62,000 nt of DNA from Cryptomeria japonica. Lineage: Eukaryota > Streptophyta > Pinopsida > Cupressales > Cupressaceae. The stretch spans positions 555,795,136 to 555,857,135 of the forward strand of contig NC_081413.1 in NCBI RefSeq assembly GCF_030272615.1, written 5' to 3'. Shown piece by piece: positions 38,501 to 50,564 of the stretch; positions within the stretch are counted from its first letter, which is position 1; every line of letters begins with the position of its first letter. A program made the position numbers and the translations under genes. The notes under the pieces are model-generated. The model did no database searches, was not told the DNA's origin, and worked only from the letters and a program-made list of their open reading frames with translations.

Positions 38501-39158
38501 GTTTGCTGATACAATTGGAGCATCAATTGTGTATATTTATATGAAAAGAATTTTGAATATTTTGAATTATTTGAAAGAGGATAAGACTATTTTGGAGCCA
38601 ATTTTGGATAAATGGATTGTTAGGGAGGTTGATTTAGAGCTCGTATATTTATCCCAGGAGGAGGCAGGTGATGATGCCATTATCAAAACCACTTATGAGT
38701 TGGTAAAAGGTTTGTCTAGGTTTGCAGAGGAAAGAGTCAATATAGAAAGAAAGGTAAACCTATATCGAAAAGAATATACAGATCAGAAGTTTGAATTGTT
38801 CCCTAGAGGTTTTGTTAATACTGATAAACTGAAAGATAAAGAAGTATGGCTTGGCGAGTTAGTCCATAAGTTGTCTCAAAGAATAAATAGCATCATAAAT
38901 ACAGATGATAACTCCTTATTCATTCAAACCATTGAGGAGATTGAAAAAATAAAGTCACACTTTGGTTTGGAAAAAGAAGTTAAACAGTTAAAGGAGACGT
39001 GGAAAAGTTTAAATATGCTGAAGCAAAAAATTGTTAGTTTTTCTTGGCCTGATGATGACACATTCAAAGTATGGGAAAGTAAGTATGCAATGAAAGAGAC
39101 AGAGGCACAAGGAGATTCTACTGACGCTCCAGTATGTGACAACCCTCAGGCAAATTGA
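35554..39158 (+). pseudogene. ORFx of element B: large unknown protein
   Basis: The best frame is 35554-36897 (447 residues, ATG after ataattttaag). It continues in other frames at 36957-37442, 37989-38420 and 38436-39158, so the original product was probably over 1000 residues. The first part is globular, with no transmembrane segment. The 36957 frame ends in a basic stretch (PKRQRLGKEA) that could be a nuclear localisation signal. The later parts are Glu/Lys-rich and helical. RVYGFRGTPYLLP links it to the remnant at 9314-12530. It lies directly upstream of a PPT and LTR. I do not recognise the family. Extra ORFs are known from Ogre, Athila and Tat elements, but a relationship is not shown here. 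Confidence 0.7.
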
Positions 39159-39189
39159 AGCGGTTAATTTTTGTAACAGATATTTTTGG

Positions 39190-39294
39190 GTAATTAGAAT
39201 TTTGAAGAATTGAAGACACTTGGCACTTGATCTGCAAATATTGAGAAGTCAGTTGGAATTTTGAAGAATTGAAGACACTTGGTGCTTGATCTGC
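39190..39294. repeat. Two ~55-bp direct copies before the PPT hairpin
   Basis: 'ttttgaagaattgaagacac' + 'ttgg(c/t)' + 'cttgatctgcaaa' occurs at about 39200-39238 and 39257-39297. These short duplications lie between ORFx and the LTR. Confidence 0.8.
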
Positions 39295-39346
39295 AAAAGT
39301 TACATTGTTTACAATTGAAAATAGGAGCATAAACAATGTAACTTTT
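39295..39346. other. Perfect 17-bp inverted repeat next to the PPT
   Basis: AAAAGTTACATTGTTTA at 39295-39311 is exactly complementary to TAAACAATGTAACTTTT at 39330-39346, with an 18-base loop. The right arm runs straight into the G-rich tract (ggggggaa, 39347-39354) that precedes the LTR. In RNA this would form a stable hairpin. Confidence 0.9.
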
Positions 39347-39357
39347 GGGGGGAATTA
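39347..39357 (+). other. Polypurine tract of element B
   Basis: ggggggaatta directly precedes the TG that opens the LTR at 39358. The position between ORFx and LTR is where the PPT of an element ending in ORFx should be. Confidence 0.6.
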
Positions 39358-40182
39358 TGGTTAGAACAAGAATATTTTCCAAGGAAGTATGAAGCTTGTC
39401 GCATCCATCTCTCTATAAATGGATACCAGGACTACTTAGAAAGGGATCACAAGAATTTTGTAAAAAAGCTTTGGCAAAATGTATGGAGGCCTTTGTTTTG
39501 GCATTTTGGAAGATCATTTTGTATCTTTGTAGAACTTTGATGAGAGAATATTAATATACGAAATCAGAACGTTTTGGGCCCGGATTTATGTTGTCTTCGT
39601 GTCTGTGTGATTGATTATCATTTTGATTAAATCATCTAGGGTTGTTTAGTTAAAGCTCAAGGAGGGAAATTAAATATACTTAATTCCTTTTGTTGATAAT
39701 CAATAACTCTACATGAATTTGATGACTGGGTCTATTATAGTTCAATAGTTTATATATGTCTAGCATATATAGATCCAATAAATCAAGGTGATGATATGTA
39801 TATGAATTTCTATTATCATCTTTTTATTTAATTCTAAATAACTGAGGGTCGAATAAGGCATAGATATGGCTTGTTAAAGTTTATGACCTTCTTGGTGATC
39901 AATTATAATGATGATTAATCTTTCATTTATGTTCAGCTGCTTTTAAAGTGATAAGGTGTGCATAAATTTGCACTAGTTTTTTGTAAGCCATCGAGTAAAA
40001 TTGTGAGAAAGTAATCACAGAAGGTATCCCCACCTAAGCTCTGTTGAAGCTTGAAGTGTAGGAGGTTTCATTGTAAACCTTGTCAATTGTTGTCTTATGT
40101 TTCTATTCTTGTTGTTCTCTCCATGTGTGAAAAGAGGCTTGAGATCTTGTAGAGAAAAAAAAGCAATCAGAAATTGAGAGCA
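39358..40182 (+). repeat. LTR of element B (single copy)
   Basis: About 825 bases, TGGTTAGAAC...TTGAGAGCA, between a G-rich PPT and a PBS eight bases downstream. A TATA box (ctctataaatgg) is at 39411-39422, giving an unusually short U3 of some 55 bases, and 'gagagaatattaatatacg' lies about 120 bases further on. No second copy of this LTR is present in the window. Boundaries are inferred from PPT and PBS, not from an LTR pair. Confidence 0.6.
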
Positions 40183-40190
40183 AGAAGAAT

Positions 40191-40208
40191 TGGCGACTCT
40201 GTTGGGGA
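40191..40208 (+). other. Primer binding site, element B (first copy)
   Basis: TGGCGACTCTGTTGGGGA is the PBS type seen in Ogre-like and other plant Gypsy elements. Copies recur at 42733, 44570, 46408 and 48246 (the last with one change, TGGTGACTCT). A second partial core, TGGCGACTCTG, lies about 218 bases downstream at 40409 and also recurs in every unit. Confidence 0.75.
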
Positions 40209-40498
40209 GAGTCATAGTATAAGTATATACTGTGGATTAGTGCATGTATTGCTCAAAATTTGTCTGAATCTACATTTACTTGTGTCCTTGTAATAGGTTT
40301 CTCTATCCCCAAGTTTTTTTAGTTTTCTCTCTGAAAATAGTATTCTCGTTTGGTTGTCTCCTATGAGTGATTTGTTGAGTTCAATAATATTCTAAATTCT
40401 CAATTGGGTGGCGACTCTGATAATATAAAACAACCAGTATTGTTAAATAAACCACAAGTCATTTTAAGGAAGTGCATACAATGTAGAGAGGAAGAAAC

Positions 40499-40642
40499 AT
40501 GAGGTCCTACATGAAGAAAAATTCTCAAGAGAAGTTGCAAGAAGGATTACTGGAACTAGTCCGAAAAGGCCAGAAGAGAATGGTTATGCATGAACCAGTT
40601 GTGCAGCCTGGAGACAGAAAAATAGCCATACAGGTAAGTCTT
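40499..40642 (+). other. Short leader ORF ending at a consensus splice donor (unit 1)
   Basis: An ATG at 40499 opens a Lys-rich frame (MRSYMKKNSQEKLQEG) running to ATACAG|GTAAGT at about 40633, a perfect plant 5' splice site. The same layout recurs near 43052, 44878, 46716 and 48554, although unit 3 has lost the GT and unit 5 has a TAG just before it. An acceptor was not identified. Splicing of the gag leader is a possibility only. Confidence 0.4.
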
Positions 40643-40663
40643 CTGGATAAACGGTATATGCAA

Positions 40664-42071
40664 ATTCTAATACACCATCTCGTGAATCTGAACAAGACAT
40701 CATGGGTTTTCATACTGGTCTATTTGGTAATAATGAGGATATCCAGACTTTTCATCAAAGATTGTCGCACATTGGCATTTCTGGGAGGGATAGGAATAGT
40801 TCCAATGTTAGGGTGGATTATTTTCCCCAAACTGTAGATGGGAATGTGAGTTTAATTGATATTGACCATGTCAACATATCAGATTCAGAGGAAACCTTCC
40901 CAGACCTTGATGAGGTTTCCCGAGAAATCGAGGTTCTTAATAAAAGGGTCCAATCAATTAATTTCCTTAAGAAAGCAAAAGGAGATGGATAAGGAAAATG
41001 AAATTAAGGAAATACTTACTGAGAGAGATAGGTTATTGAGACAGATTGTAGATCTAGAGTTATTCACCCAAGAAGAACCTAAAAGTAAAGAAGGGGGCCC
41101 TATTATCAGAGAAAATTTGACTGCTAAAGCTAGTCTTGCACCTAAAGTTCTTGTGCAAACTAGTAGGGAGGTTCAAAGTAATCCACAACCTACCAAAATC
41201 ATCACCAATAAAGGAAAATAGAAGGTTATAGATGCAAGACCTAGTTCAAAAACTGTAGACCTAGTATCAGGAGATGAAAAAGTCTATCATGGAATGTCTT
41301 TACATGAGGCAGAAATAGAGAGAATGAGGAAAGAGAAAGAGAATCTACAGAGGGAGTTGGAAAAGGTATTCTAATACACCTTCTCATGAATCTGAATAAG
41401 ACATCATGGGTTTTCATACTAGTCTATTTGGTAATAATGAGGATATCTAGACTTTTCATCAAAGATTGTCGCACATTGGCATTTCTGGGAGGGATAGGAA
41501 TAGTTCCAATGTTAGGGTGGATTATTTTCCCCGAACTGTAGATGGGAATGTGAGTTTAATTGATATTGACCATGTCAACATATCAGATTCAGAGGAAACC
41601 TTCCCAGACCCTGATGAGGTTTCCCGAGAAATCGAGGTTCTTAATAAAAGGGTCCAATCAATTAATTTCCTTAAGAAAGCAAAAGGAGATGGATAAGGAA
41701 AATGAAATTAAGGAAATACTTACTGAGAGAGATAGGTTATTGAGACAGATTGTAGATCTAGAGTTATTCACCCAAGAAGAACCTAAAAGTAAAGAAGGGG
41801 GCCCTATTATCAGAGAAAATTTGACTGCTAAAGCTAGTCTTGCACCTAAAGTTCTTGTGCAAACTAGTAGGGAGGTTCAAAGTAATCCACAACCTACCAA
41901 AATCATCACCAATAAAGGAAAATAGAAGGTTATAGATGCAAGACCTAGTTCAAAAACTGTAGACCTAGTATCAGGAGATGAAAAAGTCTATCATGGAATG
42001 TCTTTACATGAGGCAGAAATAGAGAGAATGAGGAAAGAGAAAGAGAATCTACAGAGGGAGTTGGAAAAGGT
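40664..42071 (+). repeat. 704-bp tandem duplication inside unit 1
   Basis: 40664-41367 and 41368-42071 are near-identical. The junction fuses 'gttggaaaaggt' to 'attctaatacac'. It is present only in the first unit, so it arose after or independently of the five-fold amplification. Confidence 0.9.
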
Positions 42072-45000
42072 AGAATTAGAAGCAATTAATTCTGAAGTTA
42101 GAAGAAAATTTGACTATCTGAAAGCTCCTCCTATAACTTTTCCTTTGACAAATCAGAGTAAACCTATACCTCAACATACTTCAAACTCTGCAATAAAAAT
42201 TCAACCAACTATGCTCGTGAATATTGTTCCACCTCTAAACCGATATGCTCTTGTTAACCAACATAACCTTGCCTTTTCTTTTAATACTACTCCAGTAAGT
42301 CAAATGTCCCTTGTGCAACCTCTTAACCAAAATAACCAAGTCCCTCGAGTTGGAGGTCCTAATTTGAGAATGAACATTGGTAATAATTCTGTTGGTAACC
42401 AATTCCAAAGAAAACCCATCAATATAGAATTGTATAGACAAATTTTCTTTGATGGAATCCCAAGTTACCCAAACCATGTCCCTATTAAAATGAGGGACAA
42501 ACTCTAGAAGTTTGCTGGAAACAATGCCATAAGTGCAGAGGAACACTTGAAGTATTTCAGTGACATGATAAATGACTGAGATTTCTAATGAGGATGTGAT
42601 TATGAAATTATTTGTGTAGTCTTTAGTGGATGATGGCAAGGATTGGTATAGAGCGTTACTTGTAAATAGCATCAGTTCTTGGGAGATCTTGTAGAGAAAA
42701 CAAAGAAATCAGAAATTGAGAGCAACAAGAATTGGCGACTCTGTTGGGGAGAGTCATAGTATAAGTATATATTGTGGATCAGTGCTTTTATTGCTCAAAA
42801 TTTGTCTCAATCTGCATTTACTTGTGTCCTCGTAATAGGTTGCTCTATCCCCGTGTTTTTTTAGTTTTCTCTCTGAAAATAGTATTCTCATTCTGTTGTC
42901 TCCTATGAGTGATTTGTTGAGTTCAATAATAAACTAAATTCCCAATTGGGTGGCGACTCTGATAATATAAAACAACCAGTGTTGTTAAATAAACCACAAG
43001 TCATTTTAAGGAAGTGCATACAATGTAGAGAGGAAGAAACATGAGGCCCTAATGAAGAAAAATTCTCAAGAGAAGTTGCAAGAAGGATTACTGGAACTAG
43101 TCCGAAAAGGCCAGAAGAGAATGGTTATGCATGAACCAGTTGTGCAGCATGGAGATAGAAAAATAGTCATACAGGTAAGTCTTCTAGATGACCGATATAT
43201 GCAAATTCTAATAAACCATCCCGTGAATCTGAACAAGACATCATGGGTTTTCATACTGGTCTATTTGGTAATAATGAGGATATCCAGACTTTTCATCAAA
43301 GATTGTCACACATTGGCATTTCTAGAAGGGATAGGAATAGTTCCAATGTTAGGGTGGATTATTTTCCCTAGAATGTAGAGGGGAATGTGAGTTTAATTGA
43401 TATTGACCATGTCAACATATTAGATTCAGAAGAAACCTTCCCAGACCCTGATGAGGTTTCCTGAGAAATCGAGGTTCTTAATAAAAGGGTTCAATCAATT
43501 AATTTGCTTAAGAAAACAAAAGGAGATGGATAAGGAAAATGAAATTAAGGAAATACTTATTGAGAGAGATAGGTTATTGAGATAGATTTTAGATCTTGAG
43601 TTATTCACCCAAGAAGAACCTAAAAGTAAAGAAGGGGGCCCTATTATTAGAGAAAATTTGACGGCTAAAGCTAGTCTTGCACCTAAAGTTCTTGTGCAAA
43701 CTAGTAGGGAGGTTCAAAGTAATCCACAGCCTACCAAAATCATCACCAATAAAGGAAAATAGAAGGTTATAGACACAAGACCTAGTTCAAAAACTGTAGA
43801 CCTAGTATCAGGAGATGAAAAAGTATATCAGGGAATGTCTTTACATGAGGCAGAAATAGAGAGAATGAGGAAAGAGAAAGAGAATCTACAGAGGGAGTTG
43901 GAAAAGGCAGAATTAGAAGCAATTAATTCTCAAGTTAGAAGAAAATTTGACTATCTAAAAGCTCCTCCTATAACTTTTCCTTTGACATATCAGAGTAAAC
44001 CTATACCTCAACATACTTGAAACTCTGCAATAAAAATTCAACCAACTATGCTCGTGAATATTGTTCCACCTCTAAACCGATATGCTCTTGTTCACCAACA
44101 TAACCCTGCCTTTTCTTTTAATACTACTCTAGTAAGTCAAATGTCCCTTGTGCAACCTCTTAACCAAAATAACCAAGTCCCTCGAGCTGGAGGTCCTAAT
44201 TTGAGAATGAACATTGGTAATAATTCTGCTGGTAACGAATTCCAAAGAAAACGCATCAATGTAGAATTGTATAGACAACTTTTCTTTGATGGAATCCCAG
44301 GTTACCCAAACCATGTCCCTATTAAAATGAGGGACAAACTCTAGAAGTTTGCTAGAAACAATGCCATAAGTGCAGAGGAACACTTGAAGTATTTCAGTGA
44401 CATGATAAATGACTAAGATTTCCAATGAGGATGTGATTATGAAATTATTTGTGCAGTCTTTAGTGGATGATGCCAGGGATTGGTACAGAGGGTTACCTGT
44501 AAATAGCATCAGTTCTTGGGAGATCTTGTAGAGAAAACAAAGCAATCAGAAATTGAGAGCAACAAGAATTGGCGACTCTGTTGGGGAGAGTCATAGTATA
44601 AGTATATACTGTGGATCAGTGCTTATATTGCTCAAAATTTGTCTGAATCTGCATTTACTTGTGTCCTCATAATAGGTTGCTCTATCCCCGTGTTTTTTTA
44701 GTTTTCTCTCTGAAAATAGCATTCTCGTTCTGTTGTCTCCTATGAGTGATTTGTTGAGTTCAATAATATTCTAAATTCCCAATTGGGTGGCGACTCTGAT
44801 AATATAAAACAACCAGTGTTGTTAAATAAACCACAAGTCTTTTTAAGGAAGTGCATACAATGTAGATAGGAAGAAACATGACGTCCTACATGAAGAAAAA
44901 TTCTCAAGAGAAGTTGCAAGAAGGATTACTGGAACTAGTCCGAAAAGGCCAGAAGAGAATGGTTATGCATGAACCAGTTGTGCAGCATGGAGATAGAAAA

Positions 45001-48000
45001 ACAGTCATACAGATAAGTCTTCTGGATGACCGATATATGCAAATTCTAATAAACCATCCCGTGAATCTGAACAAGACATCATGGGTTTTCATACTGGTCT
45101 ATTTGGTAATAATGAGGATATCCAGACTTTTCATCAAAGATTGTCACACATTGGCATTTCTGGAAGGGATAGGAATAGTTCCAATGTTAGGGTGGATTAT
45201 TTTCCCTAGAATGTAGAGGGGAATGTGAGTTTAATTGATATTGACCATGTCAACATATTAGATTCAGAAGAAACCTTCCCAGACCCTGATGAGGTTTCCT
45301 GAGAAATCGAGGTTCTTAATAAAAGGGTCCAATCAATTAATTTGCTTAAGAAAACAAAAGGAGATGGATAAGGAAAATGAAATTAAGGAAATACTTATTG
45401 AGAGAGATAGGTTATTGAGACAGATTTTAGATCTTGAGTTATTCACCCAAGAAGAACCTAAAAGTAAAGAAGGGGGCCCTGTTATCAGAGAAAATTTGAC
45501 TGCTAAAGCTAGTCTTCCACCTAAAGTTCTTGTGCAAACTAGTAGGGAGGTTCAAAGTAATCCACAACCTACCAAAATCATCACCGATAAAGGAAAATAG
45601 AAGGTTATAGACACAAGACCTAGTTCAAAAACTGTAGACCTAGTATCAGGAGATGAAAAAGTATATCATGGAATGTCTTTACATGAGGCAGAAATAGAGA
45701 GAATGAGGAAAGAGAAAGAGAATCTACAGAGTGAGTTGGAAAAGGCAGAATTAGAAGCAATTAATTCTGAAGTTAGAAGAAAATTTGACTATCTGAAAGC
45801 TCCTCCTATAACTTTTCCTTTGACAGATTAGAGTAAACCTATACCTCAACATACTTCAAACTCTGCAATAAAAATTCAACCAACTATGCTCGTGAATATT
45901 GTTCCACCTCTAAACCGATATGCTCTTGTTAACCAACATAACCTTGCCTTTTCTTTTAATACTACTCCAGTAAGTCAAATGTCCCTTGTGCAACCTCTTA
46001 ACCAAAATAACCAAGTCCCTCGAGTTGGAGGTCCTAATTTGAGAATGAACATTGGTAATAATTCTGTTGGTAACCAATTCCAAAGAAAACCCATCAATAT
46101 AGAATTGTATAGACAAATTTTCTTTGATGGAATCCCAAGTTACCCAAACCATGTCCCTATTAAAATGAGGGACAAACTCTAGAAGTTTGCTGGAAACAAT
46201 GCCATAAGTGCAGAGGAACACTTGAAGTATTTCAGTGACATGATAAATGACTGAGATTTCTAATGAGGATGTGATTATGAAATTATTTGTGTAGTCTTTA
46301 GTGGATGATGGCAAGGATTGGTATAGAGCGTTACTTGTAAATAGCATCAGTTCTTGGGAGATCTTGTAGAGAAAACAAAGAAATCAGAAATTGAGAGCAA
46401 CAAGAATTGGCGACTCTGTTGGGGAGAGTCATAGTATAAGTATATATTGTGGATCAGTGCTTTTATTGCTCAAAATTTGTCTAAATCTGCATTTACTTGT
46501 GTCCTCGTAATAGGTTGCTCTATCCCTGTGTTTTTTTAGTTTTCTCTCTGAAAATAGCATTCTCGTTCTATTGTCTCCTATGAGTGATTTGTTGAGTTCA
46601 ATAATATTCTAATTTCCCAATTGGGTGGCGACTCTGATAATATAAAACAACTAGTGTTGTTAAATAAACCACAAGTCATTTTAAGGAAGTGCATACAATG
46701 TAGAGAGGAAGAAACATGAGGTCCTACATGAAGAAAAATTCTCAAGAGAAGTTGCAAGAAGGATTACTGGAACTAGTCCGAAAAGGCCAGAAGAGAATGG
46801 TTATGCATGAACCAGTTGTGCAGCCTGGAGATAGAAAAACAGTCATACAGGTAAGTCTTCTGGATGACCGATATATGCAAATTCTAATAAACCATCCCGT
46901 GATTCTGAACAAGACATCATGGGTTTTCATACTGGTCTATTTGGTAATAATGAGGATATCCAGACTTTTCATCAAAGATTGTCACACATTGGCATTTCTG
47001 GAAGGGATAGGAATAGTTCCAATGTTAGGGTGGATTATTTTCCCTAGAATGTAGAGGGGAATGTGAGTTTAATTGATATTGACCATGTCAACATATTAGA
47101 TTCAGAAGAAACCTTCCCAGACCTTGATGAGGTTTCTAGAGAAATCGAGGTTCTTAATAAAAGCATCCAATCAATTAATTTGCTTAAGAAAACAAAAGGA
47201 GATGGATAAGGAAAATGAAATTAAGGAAATACTTATTGAGAGAGATAGGTTATTGAGACAGATTGCAGATCTTGAGTTATTCACCCAAGAAGAACCTAAA
47301 AGTAAAGAAGGGGTCCCTATTATCAGAGAAAATTTGACTGCTAAAGCTAGTCTTGCACCTAAAGTTCTTGTGCAAACTAGTAGGGAGGTTCAAAGTAATC
47401 CACAACCTACCAAAATCATCACTGATAAAGGAAAATAGAAGGTTATAGACACTAGATCTAGTTCAAAAAATGTAGACCTAGTATTAGGAGATGAAAAAGT
47501 ATATCATGGAATGTCTTTACATGAGGCAGAAATAGAGAGAATGAGGAAAGAGAAAGAGAATCTATAGAGGGAGTTGGAAAAGGTAGAATTAGAAGCAATT
47601 AATTCCGAAGTTAGAAGAAAATTTGACTATCTAAAAGCTCCTCCTATAACTTTTCCTTTGACAGATCAGAGTAAACCTATACCTCAACATACTTCAAACT
47701 CTGCAATAAAAATTCAACCAACTATGCTCGTGAATATTGTTCCACCTCTAAACCGATATGCTCCTGTTAACCAACATAACCCTGCCTTTTCTTTTAATAA
47801 TGCTCCAGTAAGTCAAATGTCCCTTGTGCAACCTCTTAACCAAAATAACGAAGTCCCTCGAGTTGGAGGTCCTAATTTGAGAATGAACATTGGTAATAAT
47901 TTTGTTGGTAAACAATTCCAAAGAAAACCCATCAATATAGAATTGTATAGACAAATTTTCTTTGATGGAATCCCAGGTTACCCAAACCATGTCCCTATTA

Positions 48001-48756
48001 AAATGAGGGAGAAACTCTAGAAGTTTGCTTGAAACAATGCTATAAGTGCAGAGGAACATTTGAAGTATTTTGGTGACATGATAAATGACTAAGATTTCTA
48101 ATGAGGATGTGATTATGAAATTATTTGTGCAGTCTTTAGTGGATGATGGCAAGGATTGGTATAGAGGGTTACTTGTAAATAGCATCAGTTCTTGGGAGAT
48201 CTTGTAGAGAAAACAAAGCAATCAGAAATTGAGAGCAATAAGAATTGGTGACTCTGTTGGGGAGAGTCATAGTATAAGTATATACTGCGGATCAGTGCTT
48301 GTATTGCTCAAAATTTGTCTGAATCTGCATTTACTTGTGTCCTCGTAATAGGTTGCTCTATCCCCATGTTTTTTTAGTTTTCTCTCTGAAAATAGCATTC
48401 TCATTCTATTGTCTCCTATGAGTGATTTGTCGAGTTCAATAATATTCTAAATTCCCAATTGGGTGGCGACTCTGATAATATAAAACAACTAGTATTGATA
48501 AATAAACCACAAGTCATTTTAAGGAAGTGCATACAATGTAGAGAGGAAGAAACATGAGGTCCTACATGAAGAAAAATTATCAAGAGAAGTTGCAAGAAGG
48601 ATTACTAGAACTAGTCCGAAAAGGCCAGAAGAGAATGGTTATGCATGAACCAGTTATGTAGCCTGGAGATAGAAAAACAACCATATAGGTAAGTCTTCTG
48701 GATGACCGGTATATGCAAATTCTAATACACCATCCCGTGAATCTGAACAAGACATC

Positions 48757-50564
48757 ATGGGTTTTCATACTGGTCTATTTGGTAATAATGAGGATATCCA
48801 GACTTTTCATCAAAGATTGTCGCACATTGGCATTTTTGGGAGGGATAGGAATAGTTCCAATGTTAGGGTGGATTATTTTCCCCAGACTGTAGACGGGAAT
48901 GTGAGTTCAATTGATATTGACCATGTCAACATATCAGATTCAGAGGAAACCTTCCCAGACCTTGATGAGGTTTCTCGAGAAATCAAGGTTCTTAATAAAA
49001 GGGTCCAATCAATTAATTTGCTTAAGAAAACAAAAGGAGATGGATAAGGAAAATGAAATTAAGGAAATACTTATTGAGAGAGATAGGTTATTGAGACAGA
49101 TTGTAGATCTTGAGTTATTCACCCAAGAAGAACCTAAAAGTAAAGAAGGGGGCCCTGTTATCAGAGAAAATTTGACTGCTAAAGCTAGTCTTGCACCTAA
49201 AGTTCTTGTGCAAACTAGTAGGGAGGTTCAAAGTAATCCACAACCTACCAAAATCATCACTGATAAAGGAAAATAGAAGGTTATAGACACTAGATCTAGT
49301 TCAAAAACTGTAGACCTAGTATCAGGAGATGAAAAAGTATATCATGGAATGTCTTTACATGAGGCAGAAATAGAGAGAATGAGGAAAGAGAAAGAGAATC
49401 TACAGAGGGAGTTGGAAAAGGTAGAATTAGAAGCAATTAATGCCGAAGTCAGAAGAAAATTTGACTATCTGAAATCTCTTCCTATAACTTTTCCTTTGAC
49501 AGATCAGAGTAAACCTATACCTCAACATACTTCAAACTCTACAATAATAATTCAACCAACTATGCTCATGAATATTGTTCCACCTCTAAACCGATATGCT
49601 CCTGTTAACCACCATAACCCTGCCTTTTCTTTTAATACTGCTCTAGTAAGTCAAATGTCCCTTGTGCAACCTCTTAACCAAAATAACCGATTCCCTCGAG
49701 CTGGAGGTCTTAATTTGAGAATGTACATTGGTAATAATTCTGTTGGTAACCAATTCCAAAGAAAACCCATCAATATAGAATTGTATAGACAGCTTTTCTT
49801 TGATGGAATCCTAGGTTACCCAAACCATGTCCCTATTAAAATGAGTGACAAACTCCAGAAGTTTGGTGGAAACAATGCCATAAGTGCAGAGGAACACTTG
49901 AAGTATTTCGGTGACATGATAAATGACTGAGATTTCCAATGAGGATGTGATTATGAAATTGTTTGTGTAATCTTTAGTGGATGATGCTAGGGATTGGTAT
50001 AGAGGGTTACCTATAAATAGCATCAGTTGTTGGGAAGAGTTCAAGAATTGCTTTCAAGAGAAATATGGAGACAAGAAAAATGTGAGCTTCATGCTCAATA
50101 AATTTAACAACATTAGGAATTCTGATAATGAGGTTGTCATAGATTTTAATGCAAGGTTCCAAAAGACAATGCATACACTTTTTCAGGTAATGAGGTTAGA
50201 TGAGAATGTATATCTAACTACTTATTATAATGCCTTTGACCCAAAAATGGCATATATCCTCAGAGATAAAAACCCACATAGTTTAAGAGATGCCTTTAGA
50301 ATTGCCATAAATGTGGAAAGTAATAGGAAAGCATCAGGTAAAGTGGGAAGGAGAACTGATGGTAGATTGTGGCAAGAGCAGAAGCCACAACCAAATAAAG
50401 CCTCTAAAGAAGAGGATAAGATTGAGAAATTAATGACTGTTGTGAAAGACCTTACTGCCAAGGTGAGAAAGAATGATAAACCTCATTACAATTGGCAAGA
50501 TAGGCCTGCTAGGTTACATGACATGCCATATAACACTGCCTGGAAGGATGGCCTTGCAAGATAA
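48757..50564 (+). pseudogene. Element B gag (unit 5 and downstream)
   Basis: The start may be MGFHTGLFGNNEDIQ at 48757. A one-base shift near 49025 moves to the frame 48911-49930, which is interrupted by a TAG at 49274-49276 shared by all copies. A further shift leads to 49977-50564. The gag core is visible: HLKYFGDMIND, DDARDWYRGLP, EEFKNCFQEKYG and VIDFNARFQKTMHTL. This is the Ty3/Gypsy retrotransposon gag domain that forms the particle. Earlier units contain only the part before EEFK. Confidence 0.8.

Larger units (their letters stand above)
40143..50036 (+). repeat. Five tandem 1.84-kb units: PBS, leader and gag N-terminus
   Basis: Units begin at 40143, 42685, 44522, 46360 and 48198. Spacing is 2542, 1837, 1838 and 1838; the first is longer because of an inner 704-base duplication. 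Each unit holds the PBS, the leader, a short ORF ending at a CAG|GTAAGT-like donor, and gag up to a Trp-Glu codon pair, where the next unit jumps back to 'gatcttgtagag'. Only the last unit runs on into the rest of gag. Copies are about 95 % alike by eye. Confidence 0.9.

Noticed and set aside
40499-40837. Whole 112-residue frame as a real protein
   Set aside because: After the CAG|GTAAGT donor it turns hydrophobic and out of phase with gag; only the first part is plausible.
42235-42672. Minus-strand frame of 145 codons repeated at 45910-46347 (and 44129, 47748)
   Set aside because: Opposite to gag in each tandem unit; the conservation follows from the repeat itself.
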